64,000 bases of DNA. It comes from Arthrobacter sp. fls2-241-R2A-200 (GTDB lineage Bacteria; Actinomycetota; Actinomycetes; Actinomycetales; Micrococcaceae). The notes beneath the pieces were generated by a model, which was not told the origin of the DNA, made no database searches, and saw only the letters and a program-made list of their open reading frames with translations. The position numbers were made by a program, and so were the translations under genes. The stretch lies in the NCBI RefSeq assembly GCF_030209745.1, contig NZ_JARVRJ010000001.1, positions 124,001 to 188,000 on the forward strand, in the 5' to 3' direction. This document shows positions 35,512 through 44,103 of this stretch, piece after piece. Positions within the stretch are counted from its first letter, which is position 1, and each line of letters starts with the position of its first letter.

Positions 35512-37968
35512 ATGGTGACTTTAAATCTCCAGCGCCAGCCAGCAGCTTCCGTAGATACGGCCATCCATGCCTTGATCGCTTCTGAACTCGGCGTCAAGGC
35601 ATGGCAGGTTAAGGCAGCGGTGGAACTGCTCGACGGCGGATCCACCGTCCCCTTCATCGCCCGCTATCGCAAGGAAGTCACCGGGACGCTCGATGACACC
35701 CAATTGCGGGACCTCGAAGAACGGCTGCGTTACCTGCGTGAACTGGAGGACCGCCGCCGGTCCGTCCTTGAGGCGATTGCTGCCCAAGGCAAACTGACCC
35801 CGGAACTGGAGGCCGCCGTCGTCGGAGCGGACACCAAGGCCAGGCTGGAAGATATCTACCTTCCGTTCAAATCCAAGCGCCGCACCAAAGCCCAGATCGC
35901 GCGGGAGGCGGGGCTGGAACCGCTCGCCGATGTCCTGCTGGCGAACCCGCAGCTGGACCCCGCGGCTGAAGCTGCGAAGTACCTGAACGCCGAGCATGCA
36001 ATAGGGGACGCTGCTGCCGCGCTCGCAGGTGCCCGCGCCATTTTGGTGGAGCGGGTGGGGCAAGATGCGGATCTGGCAGAGGATCTGCGTGAGCGCCTGT
36101 GGAAGCAGGGGCGCATGGTGTCCCGCGTCAAGAAGGGCATGGAGGCCGAAGGCCAAAAGTTCAAGGACTACTTCGAGTTCACGCAGGTACCTTCCGGCAT
36201 GCCGTCGCACCGGGTGCTCGCCCTCTTGCGCGGCGAGAAGGATGGGATCCTGGAGTTGGATCTCGCCGAAGCGGACCCGGCTGACGACGACGCCCTGGCC
36301 GCCGCCCGCAGCCGCTATGAGAACGCTGTGGCCACGCGCCTCGGCGTCGCCAACCATGGCCGGCCTGCTGACGCCTGGCTGATGCAGACCGCCCAACTGG
36401 CCTGGCGCGGCCGCATCTTGGATCGCCTCACAACGGATCTCCGCGGACGGATGTTTGCTGACGCCGAGGACGAAGCCGTGCGGGTCTTCGCTGCGAACCT
36501 CCGTGATGTCCTCCTTGCCGCTCCCGCCGGGAACAGGGCCACACTAGGCTTGGATCCAGGGCTCCGGACGGGTGTAAAGGTCGCGGTGGTGGACGGCACC
36601 GGCAAAGTTGTCACCACGGACACTATCTACCCGCACGCTCCCGCCAAGAAGTGGGACGAGGCATTGGCCACACTGGTGCGGCTGGCCAAACAACACAACG
36701 TGGAACTCGTCGCGATCGGCAACGGGACAGCCTCCCGAGAAACGGACAAGCTTGCCACTGAGCTCATCAAGTCCCTTGAAGCCGCTGGCTCCAAGGGCGT
36801 CCAGAAGCTTGTGGTGTCCGAGGCTGGCGCATCTGTGTATTCGGCCTCCGCCTTGGCGGCCTCTGAACTTCCCGGCATGGATGTTTCACTCCGCGGCGCG
36901 GTCTCCATTGCCCGGCGGTTGCAGGATCCGTTGGCCGAATTGGTCAAAATCGAACCCAAGTCCATTGGCGTGGGCCAGTATCAGCACGATGTCACTGCCG
37001 CGAAGCTGGATAGATCCCTTGATGCCGTGGTTGAGGACTGCGTGAACGCTGTTGGTGTTGACGTCAATACGGCCTCCCCGGCGCTACTTAGCCGGGTGGC
37101 CGGCGTCGGACCGCTCCTCAGCGAGAACATCGTGGCGTACCGCAACGAGAATGGACCTTTCGCCAAGCGAAGCGACCTGAAGAAAGTCCCGAGGCTCGGT
37201 GCCAAGGCCTTCGAACAGTGCGCGGGATTTCTCCGGATCACCGGGGGAGCGGAACCACTCGATGCTTCCAGCGTCCACCCCGAGGCGTACTCCGTAGCGC
37301 GGAAGATCCTGGCGGCGGCCGGCGGTGGACCGACAACCGTTCTGGATCCGCAGGCTTTCGTTGACGGCACCTTTGGCCTTCCGACGGTTCGGGACATCAT
37401 GACCGAACTCGAGAAACCCGGCCGTGACCCCCGGCCGGCGTTCAAAGCCGCCGCCTTCTCCGAAGGGATCGAGAAGATCTCGGACCTCAAACCAGGCATG
37501 ATCCTTGAAGGCACGGTGACCAACGTGGCCGCGTTCGGTGCCTTCGTCGACGTCGGAGTCCACCAAGACGGTTTGGTGCACGTATCCGCACTGTCGAACA
37601 GGTTCGTCTCGGATCCGCGGGAGATCGTGAAGTCAGGGCAGGTGGTCCGGGTCAAGGTTCTCGAGGCCGACCCCGAACGCAAGCGGATCTCGCTGACGTT
37701 AAGGCTCGACGACGAGCCGGGCGCCGCTGGTGGGCGTGGTTCCGGTGCTCGTGATGCAGGTGCTCGTGATGCCGGCGCGCAGCGTGCAACTGCGCAGCGT
37801 GCAGGCGGCCAGCCGGGCCCGCGCGGCGGCTCGCAACCGGGGCAGGGCGAGCGCCGGCAGGGGAACTCTCGCCAAGGCAAGCCCCAAGGAAAGCCTCAGC
37901 AAGCCCCCGCAGCTCCCGGCAACACAGCCATGGCCGAGGCACTCCGCCGCGCCGGGCTTGGCAAGTAG
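35512..37968 (+). CDS. tex: Tex family S1 RNA-binding transcription accessory protein
   Basis: The 818-residue protein follows the Tex layout: N-terminal helical region (STVPFIARYRKEVTGTLDDTQLRDLEERL, shown by FIARYRKEVTG), a YqgF-like RNase H fold (about 345-470; LGLDPGLRTGVKVAVVD), a helix-hairpin-helix pair (about 500-560; VDVNTASPALLSRVAGVG) and an S1 domain (about 655-725; GTVTNVAAFGAFVDVGV). Tex binds nucleic acid and affects transcription, and in some bacteria repair and virulence gene expression. A Gly/Arg/Gln/Ala-rich tail (about 735-805) extends beyond the usual end. ATG 35512 is preferred; a GTG 15 codons upstream lacks support. Confidence 0.93.
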   Translation: MVTLNLQRQPAASVDTAIHALIASELGVKAWQVKAAVELLDGGSTVPFIARYRKEVTGTLDDTQLRDLEERLRYLRELEDRRRSVLEAIAAQGKLTPELEAAVVGADTKARLEDIYLPFKSKRRTKAQIAREAGLEPLADVLLANPQLDPAAEAAKYLNAEHAIGDAAAALAGARAILVERVGQDADLAEDLRERLWKQGRMVSRVKKGMEAEGQKFKDYFEFTQVPSGMPSHRVLALLRGEKDGILELDLAEADPADDDALAAARSRYENAVATRLGVANHGRPADAWLMQTAQLAWRGRILDRLTTDLRGRMFADAEDEAVRVFAANLRDVLLAAPAGNRATLGLDPGLRTGVKVAVVDGTGKVVTTDTIYPHAPAKKWDEALATLVRLAKQHNVELVAIGNGTASRETDKLATELIKSLEAAGSKGVQKLVVSEAGASVYSASALAASELPGMDVSLRGAVSIARRLQDPLAELVKIEPKSIGVGQYQHDVTAAKLDRSLDAVVEDCVNAVGVDVNTASPALLSRVAGVGPLLSENIVAYRNENGPFAKRSDLKKVPRLGAKAFEQCAGFLRITGGAEPLDASSVHPEAYSVARKILAAAGGGPTTVLDPQAFVDGTFGLPTVRDIMTELEKPGRDPRPAFKAAAFSEGIEKISDLKPGMILEGTVTNVAAFGAFVDVGVHQDGLVHVSALSNRFVSDPREIVKSGQVVRVKVLEADPERKRISLTLRLDDEPGAAGGRGSGARDAGARDAGAQRATAQRAGGQPGPRGGSQPGQGERRQGNSRQGKPQGKPQQAPAAPGNTAMAEALRRAGLGK

Positions 37969-38018
37969 CCTGCTGTCGGCATGATCCAGCGTGCTGCACG
38001 GTGGGATTCGCCGGCGCG

Positions 38019-39065
38019 TCACAAGTCAGCCGTCCTGGCCTTCCACACGAGTGCGTCAGCTTGCTGTAGCGCCACCGGAAGCCAGCGGCCGATGCGTTCG
38101 AGGGCCAGCCGCCGGATAGGTTCGGACGACAGGAAGATGTCGTGCAAAGCGTTGGGCAGGCGGCTGATTGTCACAGTGTCCGCCAAGGACAGCGCCCGGT
38201 GGGCGACGGCGTCCACGTTGAGTGCGACGTCCGCTGTGAGCGCGTTGGCGGACCACTTTGGCTGGAGGTAGCTCTTGTCCGAGAGCAACACGAGCACCGG
38301 GATGTCGATGCCAAGGCCTGCAGCCACGGTTGCCTGCCCTCGAAATACGGCGTCAAGGAATGCGGGGGTGATGGGAAACCCGCGATCCGGCCGCCATTGA
38401 AGGTTGTAGTCCCATTCGCCGTCGAGCGTGGCTGATACGGCTCGGGTGTAGATGCCGGGATCCACGGGCGGCAACGGCACCAGGGGGTGAAGGCGGGCGC
38501 GCAGCCCCACTAGGGGCGCAATGGCACGCCGCCCGAACTCGGTGGCTTGGAATTCCAGCCACGGACTGTTGAGGATCAGTGCATCCGCGGCGCCGGGATG
38601 GCGGTGGGCCCACAGGCTCAGGGTAAGTCCGCCGGTGGAGTGGCCCAGCAGGATCAGGGGCCGCTTCGTTCCAGCCGCAGCACCAGACCGGCCCATGGCT
38701 TCCAATGCGGCTGCGATATCGGAGTCGTAGTCGGCAAGGTCCGTCACGAAACCCGGAGTCAGTCCCGGACGGAGGCTCCGGCCGTAATTGCGCAGGTCCA
38801 GGGCGTAGAAACGTGCGCCGGCTCGGTGCCAGAACTCGGCCACATGGCGCTGGAAAAAGTAGTCGGACCAACCGTGCACGTAAAGTACGTCTGCGTCGAT
38901 GCCCGGCGTCGATACTTGGTCTGTCTCTCCCGCCCAGGGCTGCTCGGCGCCGTCGGGGCGTGCGCCAAGGTACCTGACCAACGTGGCGACAGCACCGGCG
39001 TCGAGCTGTAGCGTTAGTTGCTCAAAGCCCTCACCCAGAATGTCAGGAGTCCACGGCGGCGTCAT
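38019..39065 (-). CDS. Alpha/beta hydrolase (serine aminopeptidase S33-like)
   Basis: The 348-residue alpha/beta hydrolase has the nucleophile elbow GHSTGG near 142, a plausible acid in VLLSDKSYL and the His in NALHDIFLS. An oxyanion-loop HGWSDYFF precedes ALDLRNYGRS. The family acts as esterases, lysophospholipases or monoacylglycerol lipases; the DLRNYGRS motif is typical of that group. No signal peptide is seen, so it is probably cytosolic. It overlaps no neighbour and is followed by a DUF1622 gene on the same strand 21 bp upstream, likely co-transcribed. Substrate unknown. Confidence 0.85.
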   Translation of the reverse strand: MTPPWTPDILGEGFEQLTLQLDAGAVATLVRYLGARPDGAEQPWAGETDQVSTPGIDADVLYVHGWSDYFFQRHVAEFWHRAGARFYALDLRNYGRSLRPGLTPGFVTDLADYDSDIAAALEAMGRSGAAAGTKRPLILLGHSTGGLTLSLWAHRHPGAADALILNSPWLEFQATEFGRRAIAPLVGLRARLHPLVPLPPVDPGIYTRAVSATLDGEWDYNLQWRPDRGFPITPAFLDAVFRGQATVAAGLGIDIPVLVLLSDKSYLQPKWSANALTADVALNVDAVAHRALSLADTVTISRLPNALHDIFLSSEPIRRLALERIGRWLPVALQQADALVWKARTADL

Positions 39066-39086
39066 GGTCGGATCGTCGCTGCGGGC

Positions 39087-39488
39087 CTAGGACGGAACCG
39101 AGGTGCTGGGCGCCGAGGTACCACTTCCGGGGTTCTTTTCCTTTTGCCATGGCCAGCGGCCGGTGATTTCCAACTCGAGGGAGAAGCTCAAGAACGTCCG
39201 GATCAGAACAATAATCGCCAGAACTCCGACACTTTCAAACGTCGGGGTGACCGCAACGGTGCGGATAATGTCGGCAGCCACCAGGAGCTCAAGACCCAGC
39301 AGGATCGATCGCCCCAGTAGTTGCCGGTAAGCCCGGTACGGCGAGAACGGGGCCAGGCCCTCGGCACGCTCGGGTTGGTAGCCCCGGAGCGCCATCGGAA
39401 GCGAAACCACGGCGCCCACCACCATGATGGCCACACCGGCAGCGTCCATGTAGCTGCCGACTTGTTCAATGATGTGCTGGAAATCCAT
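39087..39488 (-). CDS. DUF1622 family membrane protein
   Basis: The 133-residue protein has three hydrophobic segments: residues 16-35 (AAGVAIMVVGAVVSLPMAL), 58-75 (ILLGLELLVAADIIRTVAV) and 83-103. The conserved DUF1622 core LGRSILLGLELLVAADIIRT and the following FESVGVLAIIVLIRTFLSFSLELE (only partly quoted) are clear. The end is a polar Ser/Thr/Pro tail. Function is unknown for the family. It is the first gene of a two-gene unit with the alpha/beta hydrolase, and a degenerate tandem repeat lies upstream of it. Confidence 0.85.
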   Translation of the reverse strand: MDFQHIIEQVGSYMDAAGVAIMVVGAVVSLPMALRGYQPERAEGLAPFSPYRAYRQLLGRSILLGLELLVAADIIRTVAVTPTFESVGVLAIIVLIRTFLSFSLELEITGRWPWQKEKNPGSGTSAPSTSVPS

Positions 39489-39546
39489 GGTTCTCCCGAG
39501 TACGTGCGTCCCTCCACCGTCTCACAGACCCGGTTCCGCACGCAGC

Positions 39547-39620
39547 GCGGCACGCGCTCCAGGAAGATGCGGCGCGCTCCAGAAAGGTGCGGCCCGCGCT
39601 TCAGCAAGACGCGGCGCGCC
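39547..39620. repeat. Degenerate ~21-bp tandem repeat, about 3.5 copies
   Basis: Units read GCGGCACGCGCTCCAGGAAG, GCGGCGCGCTCCAGAAAGG, GCGGCCCGCGCTTCAGCAAG and a partial GCGGCGCGCC. They lie between the DUF1622 gene and the pxpC end. TCAGCAAG (39601-39608) is also mirrored by CTTGCTGA (39636-39643). The copies are too short and too close for a CRISPR. The role is unknown; it may be a decayed intergenic repeat. Confidence 0.5.
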
Positions 39621-39669
39621 ACCGGCGCACCGCACCTTGCTGATGCCACTTCGCTGATGCAACTTCGGG

Positions 39670-40650
39670 TCAGGGCTTAGCGCCCAGGGATTCCCACGCC
39701 TTGCTCTTCTGCTCGGCGCGTTCCTTGCGGGCGACGATGGCCTCGTCCTGACTGACTGCGACGAATGTGGTCACCGTGCCGGGAGCCGCGCGGGCAACGA
39801 GGTCCATGTCCGCACTGATGACGGTTGCGACCATAGCGTAGCCTCCACCGGAGACAGCGTCGCGGTGCAGGATAATGGGCTGGGTTCCTCCGGGAATCTG
39901 GATGGAACCCACCGCATAGCCCGCATCCACGATGTTGGAAGGATCTGATCCGGCGCCGAAGGGCTGTTCGCGTTCCTTCCACTCCACGCCTGGACCGGAG
40001 TAGCGCAGGCCCATGCGGTCCGCCACAGGAGTGACTTTCCATTCCCCGTTCAGGAGGTTGTCCTTTCCTGCATCGGTGAGCCGGTGGTCGTAGAGGCCCA
40101 GGACGATCCGGACGGACTGTTCCTTGGCAAAGGAAGGACGGAAGGACTCAGGGAGCGTCTCAACGGAGGGAAGGTCACCGCGCGCCGAACCAACCGGTAC
40201 AAGGTCTCCGGCTTCGAGTTTTCTGCCGTTGAGCCCGCCGATACCGCCCAAGGTGTACGTTGAGCGGCTACCCAGGACTTCAGGAACGTCGATCCCGCCC
40301 TGGACGGCGATGTAGTACCGGGTGCCGCCCTGGATCACTCCGAAGCTGAGTTCGTCGCCGGCAGCCAGGTGAAGCCGCGTCCACTGGGGCTTGGCCTCTC
40401 CGTTGACTTTGACCTCCACGGGGGCGCCGGTGATCGCTATGACGGCCTCGGCGTCGGTCACCAGGACCGGGCCCAAATACGTGCACTCCAGGACAGCATC
40501 GCCGGGGCGGTTGCCAACCAACCCGTTTCCCAGTTCCGCGGAATACTGGTCCATGGACCCGCTCTGCGGGATGCCCACGTTGTAGTAGCCCGTGCGGCCT
40601 TGGTCCTGAACCGTGGTGGCGAGGCCGGGGTTCTTGATTTCAAATGCCAT
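39670..40650 (-). CDS. pxpC: 5-oxoprolinase subunit C / biotin-dependent carboxyltransferase homologue (KipA-like)
   Basis: The 326-residue protein is a PxpC/KipA cyclophilin-like domain. It begins IKNPGLATTVQDQGRTGY, then GIPQSGSMDQYSAELGNGLV, then GDELSFGVIQGGTRYYIAVQGGID (core GTRYYIAVQGGID), all standard for the family and shared with the C-terminal half of urea carboxylase. PxpABC hydrolyses 5-oxoproline with ATP. The start is ATG 40650, found 11 bp inside the pxpB 3' end; the longer frame upstream is out of register with the family. The tail is followed by no further gene in the operon. Confidence 0.9.
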   Translation of the reverse strand: MAFEIKNPGLATTVQDQGRTGYYNVGIPQSGSMDQYSAELGNGLVGNRPGDAVLECTYLGPVLVTDAEAVIAITGAPVEVKVNGEAKPQWTRLHLAAGDELSFGVIQGGTRYYIAVQGGIDVPEVLGSRSTYTLGGIGGLNGRKLEAGDLVPVGSARGDLPSVETLPESFRPSFAKEQSVRIVLGLYDHRLTDAGKDNLLNGEWKVTPVADRMGLRYSGPGVEWKEREQPFGAGSDPSNIVDAGYAVGSIQIPGGTQPIILHRDAVSGGGYAMVATVISADMDLVARAAPGTVTTFVAVSQDEAIVARKERAEQKSKAWESLGAKP

Positions 40651-41563
40651 TGAGGGCCTCCATGAGTTCCTGGTTGTAGGCCTGCGGATCGGACAACGCC
40701 CTGCCGGCGTCGAAGGTGACAGGGACTTGACGGTACCGGTAGCTGCCGTCCTCAACCTGGGCTTGGATGGCGTTGTACTCGTCCTCGGTGACCGGCTTGA
40801 ACTTGACGATGTCGCCCGGGCGGAAGAAGACCATGAAGTCTTTGAAGTCGGCCAGCGACTGCGCGGGATCGTAAATCGGAGCCGCGGCCACCCCAAACAT
40901 TTGGTAGCCGCCGGCGCCGCGCACTGAATAGATGGCCGCGAAGCAACCGCCGTGGCCCACGGTGAGTTTGGGCGTGTCGGTCCGAGGGCTGAGGTACTTG
41001 GGGACCTGCAACTGCTTGTCGCGCTCCACCAACTGGAAGAGGAACGGCAGCCCGGCCACGAAGCCCACCATGGAAACAAGCCAGGGTTGTTCGTGGTGGC
41101 GGCGGATGAACTCCGCAGCGTCCTTCAGCCCGTTGACTTTCGCCGCGTAGTCAAGGTCCGTGCCGCCGGGTTCTTGGTGGAACCCTTCGCGGAACCGCTG
41201 GGCTACCTCGGCCGTGAAGGGGTCGTCGTACCAGACAGGGACCTCGATGATCCTGGTTTCCAGCGACTGTTCGTCGTGGTTCCGGAGTTCCAGTTCGATC
41301 TTCCGGACCGTTGATTCCAGGGTCGACGGCGGCAGGATGTCCGGGTTGAACCGCACCAGGAGCGAGGCGTTGGCGGGGCAGATATCGACGACGCCGGACA
41401 GCTCGGCGTCGGCCAGTTTCCTGGCGATCGACATGACCTTGAAGTTCGCGGCGAGGCTCATGGACTCGTCCACTTCAACGAACAGGAACTCGTCACCGCC
41501 CCAGGTGTAGCGGGCTTCACTCCGCACGGAGTTTGACGAGAGCGCTGTGCTGGGCGTGGTCAT
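40640..41563 (-). CDS. pxpB: 5-oxoprolinase subunit B homologue (KipI-like)
   Basis: The 307-residue protein has the KipI/PxpB pattern: CPANASLLVRFNPD, then PVWYDDPFTAEVAQRF, SMVGFVAGLPFLFQL and KLTVGHGGCFAAIYSVRGAGGYQMFG (core GGYQMFG). Its N-terminal ~35 residues are longer than the usual start. With PxpC it forms the two-part domain pair that in urea carboxylase is fused to biotin carboxylase. The ATG overlaps the accC stop (ATGA), giving tight coupling with the biotin carboxylase gene. Confidence 0.9.
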   Translation of the reverse strand: MTTPSTALSSNSVRSEARYTWGGDEFLFVEVDESMSLAANFKVMSIARKLADAELSGVVDICPANASLLVRFNPDILPPSTLESTVRKIELELRNHDEQSLETRIIEVPVWYDDPFTAEVAQRFREGFHQEPGGTDLDYAAKVNGLKDAAEFIRRHHEQPWLVSMVGFVAGLPFLFQLVERDKQLQVPKYLSPRTDTPKLTVGHGGCFAAIYSVRGAGGYQMFGVAAAPIYDPAQSLADFKDFMVFFRPGDIVKFKPVTEDEYNAIQAQVEDGSYRYRQVPVTFDAGRALSDPQAYNQELMEALNGI

Positions 41564-42915
41564 TTCGCCTCCAAAAGATCGGGAGCGGACTCGATGAACT
41601 TGGAATGGTGGGTGACGGAGGCGAATTCGGGACGCGCCAGCAGCATCTTATGCACCGGAACGGTTGTTTTGACTCCCTCAACGTGCACGTTGTCGAGGGC
41701 TTCAAGGGCGGCGGCGATGGCGGCGTCGCGGTCAGCTGCGTGGACGATCAGCTTTGCCAGCATGGAGTCGTAGTAAGGGCTCACGACGGATCCGGTGTCC
41801 ACGCCGGTGTCAACCCTGATGCCTTCACCTGAAGGCCATTCAACGGAGCCGAGCTCGCCGGGGCTGGGGAAGAAGTTGTTGCTGGGGTCCTCGGCGTTGA
41901 TCCGGCACTCGATGGCGTGGCCGGTGAAATGGATGTCGTCCTGGGTGAGGGACATGGAACCGGTGCCTGCGATGAGGAGCTGCTCACGGACCAGGTCCAC
42001 GCCGGTGATCTGTTCGGTGATGGGGTGTTCCACTTGGATGCGGGTGTTCATCTCGATGAACGCGGCCTCGTGATTCCGGGGGTCGTACAGGAACTCAACG
42101 GTCCCGGCTCCCCGGTATCCGCACTGCCTGGCCAGTTCCACGGATGATTCGCGGATGGTGTGCCGCACGGCTTCCGGGAGATCAGGGGCCGGTGCTTCTT
42201 CGATGACTTTCTGGGAGCGCCGTTGCATGGAGCAGTCACGGTCGCCGAGGTGGATGAAGTTGGTACCGTCGCCCAGGATCTGGACCTCCACGTGGCGGGC
42301 ATGCTCAACGAAGCGTTCCAGGTAGACCGTGGGATCACCGAAGACCGACGCTGCCTCGCCACGGGCCATCTCGATAGTCTGCAGCAGTTCGTCCTCGCTG
42401 TTGACGAAGCGGATGCCGCGCCCACCGCCGCCGGCAGATGCTTTGACTACCAAGGGGTAGCCGATCCCGGCTGCAATGGCCACAGCGTCGGCGGCCGGGT
42501 CCAAGGGACCGTCGGAGCCGCGCAGCACCGGGACGCCGGCCTTGTGGGCCGATTCCCGGGCAAGCGACTTGTTTCCCATCATCTCGATGGCATCGGCGTC
42601 CGGTCCTACCCAGATCAACCCGGCGTCCGCCACTTTGCGGGCAAAGGAAGCGTTCTCGGAGAGGAAGCCGTAGCCGGGGTGGACGGCGTCGCAACCTGTT
42701 TCAAGGGCAGCGGCGATGATCGCGTCCTGATTAAGGTAGCTGGCGGGCGCTGGTGCGGGACCAACCACCACGTACTCGTCGGCGGTTCGGGCGGCGAGGG
42801 ACCTGACGTCGGCCTCGCTCACGACCACCACCGTGCCGATACCCATGTCCCGGGCGGTCCGGAGGATCCGGACCGCGATCTCGCCGCGGTTGGCGATCAG
42901 CAACTTCTTCATCAT
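41560..42915 (-). CDS. accC: Biotin carboxylase (AccC-type)
   Basis: The 451-residue ATP-grasp enzyme begins with the carboxylase N-domain MKKLLIANRGEIAVRILRTA and continues with HPGYGFLSENASFA, the ATP-binding glycine loop KASAGGGGRGIRFV, and FIEMNTRIQVEHPITEQITG, which holds the catalytic residues. It carboxylates biotin on the BCCP encoded next to it, using bicarbonate and ATP. A carboxyltransferase alpha/beta pair is not encoded here; KipI/KipA-like proteins sit in its place, as in urea carboxylase. Either of the first two ATGs (42915 or 42912) could serve. Confidence 0.92.
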   Translation of the reverse strand: MMKKLLIANRGEIAVRILRTARDMGIGTVVVVSEADVRSLAARTADEYVVVGPAPAPASYLNQDAIIAAALETGCDAVHPGYGFLSENASFARKVADAGLIWVGPDADAIEMMGNKSLARESAHKAGVPVLRGSDGPLDPAADAVAIAAGIGYPLVVKASAGGGGRGIRFVNSEDELLQTIEMARGEAASVFGDPTVYLERFVEHARHVEVQILGDGTNFIHLGDRDCSMQRRSQKVIEEAPAPDLPEAVRHTIRESSVELARQCGYRGAGTVEFLYDPRNHEAAFIEMNTRIQVEHPITEQITGVDLVREQLLIAGTGSMSLTQDDIHFTGHAIECRINAEDPSNNFFPSPGELGSVEWPSGEGIRVDTGVDTGSVVSPYYDSMLAKLIVHAADRDAAIAAALEALDNVHVEGVKTTVPVHKMLLARPEFASVTHHSKFIESAPDLLEAK

Positions 42916-42921
42916 GGTTGC

Positions 42922-43161
42922 CTAACCTTCACGTACGACGACGATGGGGTCGCCCGGGTTGACCATGTCACCTTCGGCCACCTCGAACGATTCGAGGACG
43001 CCGGCAACGTCGGACTGGATTTCGGTGAACTGCTTCATGATTTCAACGATGCCCAGGGTTTGGCCTACTTCGATGGTGTCGCCTTCGTTGGCGAACGGAG
43101 GCTTGCCGGGACCGGGCTTCCGGTAGAAGATGCCGGGAAGCGGGGAGACGATGGTTCCCAT
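42922..43161 (-). CDS. accB: Biotin carboxyl carrier protein (BCCP, short form)
   Basis: The 79-residue protein is essentially one biotinyl domain: SPLPGIFYRKPGPGKPPF at the start, then GQTLGIVEIMKQF with the biotinyl-Lys at about K43, and GDMVNPGDPIVVV at the end. The usual motif EAMKM is EIMKQ here; the Lys context is retained. The longer N-terminal Ala/Pro region of standard AccB is missing. It lies 7 bp upstream of accC, and 56 bp after pxpA. Confidence 0.9.
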   Translation of the reverse strand: MGTIVSPLPGIFYRKPGPGKPPFANEGDTIEVGQTLGIVEIMKQFTEIQSDVAGVLESFEVAEGDMVNPGDPIVVVREG

Positions 43162-43217
43162 AGGGTGTTCTCGCTTTCAGAGGGTTGTTGGAAAATCAGT
43201 GTGAGGACAGGAAGGGG

Positions 43218-43982
43218 TCAGCGGGCGTCGAGCACAGCTCGGACGGCCGAAGCCACCGCCACCGAATTCGGGGCGTCAGAGTGGACGCAGATACTGCCGA
43301 AAGTGATGTCCAGTTCGGTGCCGTCGACAGCCAGGACTGGACCGCCGTCGAGCGCTTTCCTGACGCGGTCAGCCGCGGCATCGGGGTTGGTGGGTTCGGG
43401 CCTGCGCTGGATCAGGAGCTCGCCGGCCGGGCCGTAGTTGAGGTCCACGTACAGCTCGGGGATGAAATCCACGCCCATGGCCTTGCAGACGGACTCGTGC
43501 GCTGTGCCTGCGAGGCCGAAGAACGGGACGTTGAACAGTTTGGCAACGCCGGCAGCAGCGGCCATGAGCTCCTCGTCACCGGCCAACATTCCATACAGGG
43601 CGCCGTGGGGCTTGATGTGGTTCAGCGGCAAGCCGTGTTTGCCCAGAAACGCGGTCAACGCGCCGGTCTGGTAGAGGATGATCGACTCAACCTCTTCCGG
43701 CCCGAGGACCATGCGCCGCCGGCCAAAGCCAACGGGATCGGGGAGGCCTGGGTGGGAGCCGACGGCCACGCCGTGTTCGGCGGCGAGTTCCACGGTCCTG
43801 TTCATGACGTCCGGATCGCCCGCGTGGTAGCCACAGGCCACGTTGGCGACGTCGATGATCCGCATCAGCTGCTCGTCGTTGCCGAATTCGTGAAGGCCTA
43901 CGCCTTCGCCCATGTCCGAGTTCAAGAGCACAGCCCTACCGGGGCTGGACGCAGGAGTGCTGGGGGTCACATTCGTATGCAT
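43218..43982 (-). CDS. pxpA: 5-oxoprolinase subunit A / LamB-YcsF family protein
   Basis: The 254-residue protein is a clear PxpA: LNSDMGEGVGLHEFGNDEQLM near the N-terminus, VANVACGYHAGDPDVM with the metal-binding His, GSHPGLPDPVGFGRR and LNHIKPHGALYG. It is a metal-dependent barrel that, with PxpB and PxpC, opens 5-oxoproline to glutamate. Usual length is about 245-255. The ATG at 43982 starts the family alignment; a second ATG 18 bp upstream is possible. First gene of the operon, divergent from the PucR-type regulator. Confidence 0.92.
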   Translation of the reverse strand: MHTNVTPSTPASSPGRAVLLNSDMGEGVGLHEFGNDEQLMRIIDVANVACGYHAGDPDVMNRTVELAAEHGVAVGSHPGLPDPVGFGRRRMVLGPEEVESIILYQTGALTAFLGKHGLPLNHIKPHGALYGMLAGDEELMAAAAGVAKLFNVPFFGLAGTAHESVCKAMGVDFIPELYVDLNYGPAGELLIQRRPEPTNPDAAADRVRKALDGGPVLAVDGTELDITFGSICVHSDAPNSVAVASAVRAVLDAR

Positions 43983-44103
43983 GGGGGCAACGCTATCCAA
44001 ACGCGGCCTGCAGGGTAATTGTGCAAGCTGCTGAATATTCGCGGGTGGATTATGATGGCTGCACTATTAGTGGGGCGAAGCGCCGCCAATGTTGGAGGCT
44101 CAC

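Noticed and set aside
39547..39643. Possible CRISPR array
   Set aside because: The repeat units abut without spacers and vary too much; no cas genes are present.
42160..43437. A 425-codon open frame opposite accC/accB
   Set aside because: Shadow of the biotin carboxylase and BCCP genes, with no domain motifs.
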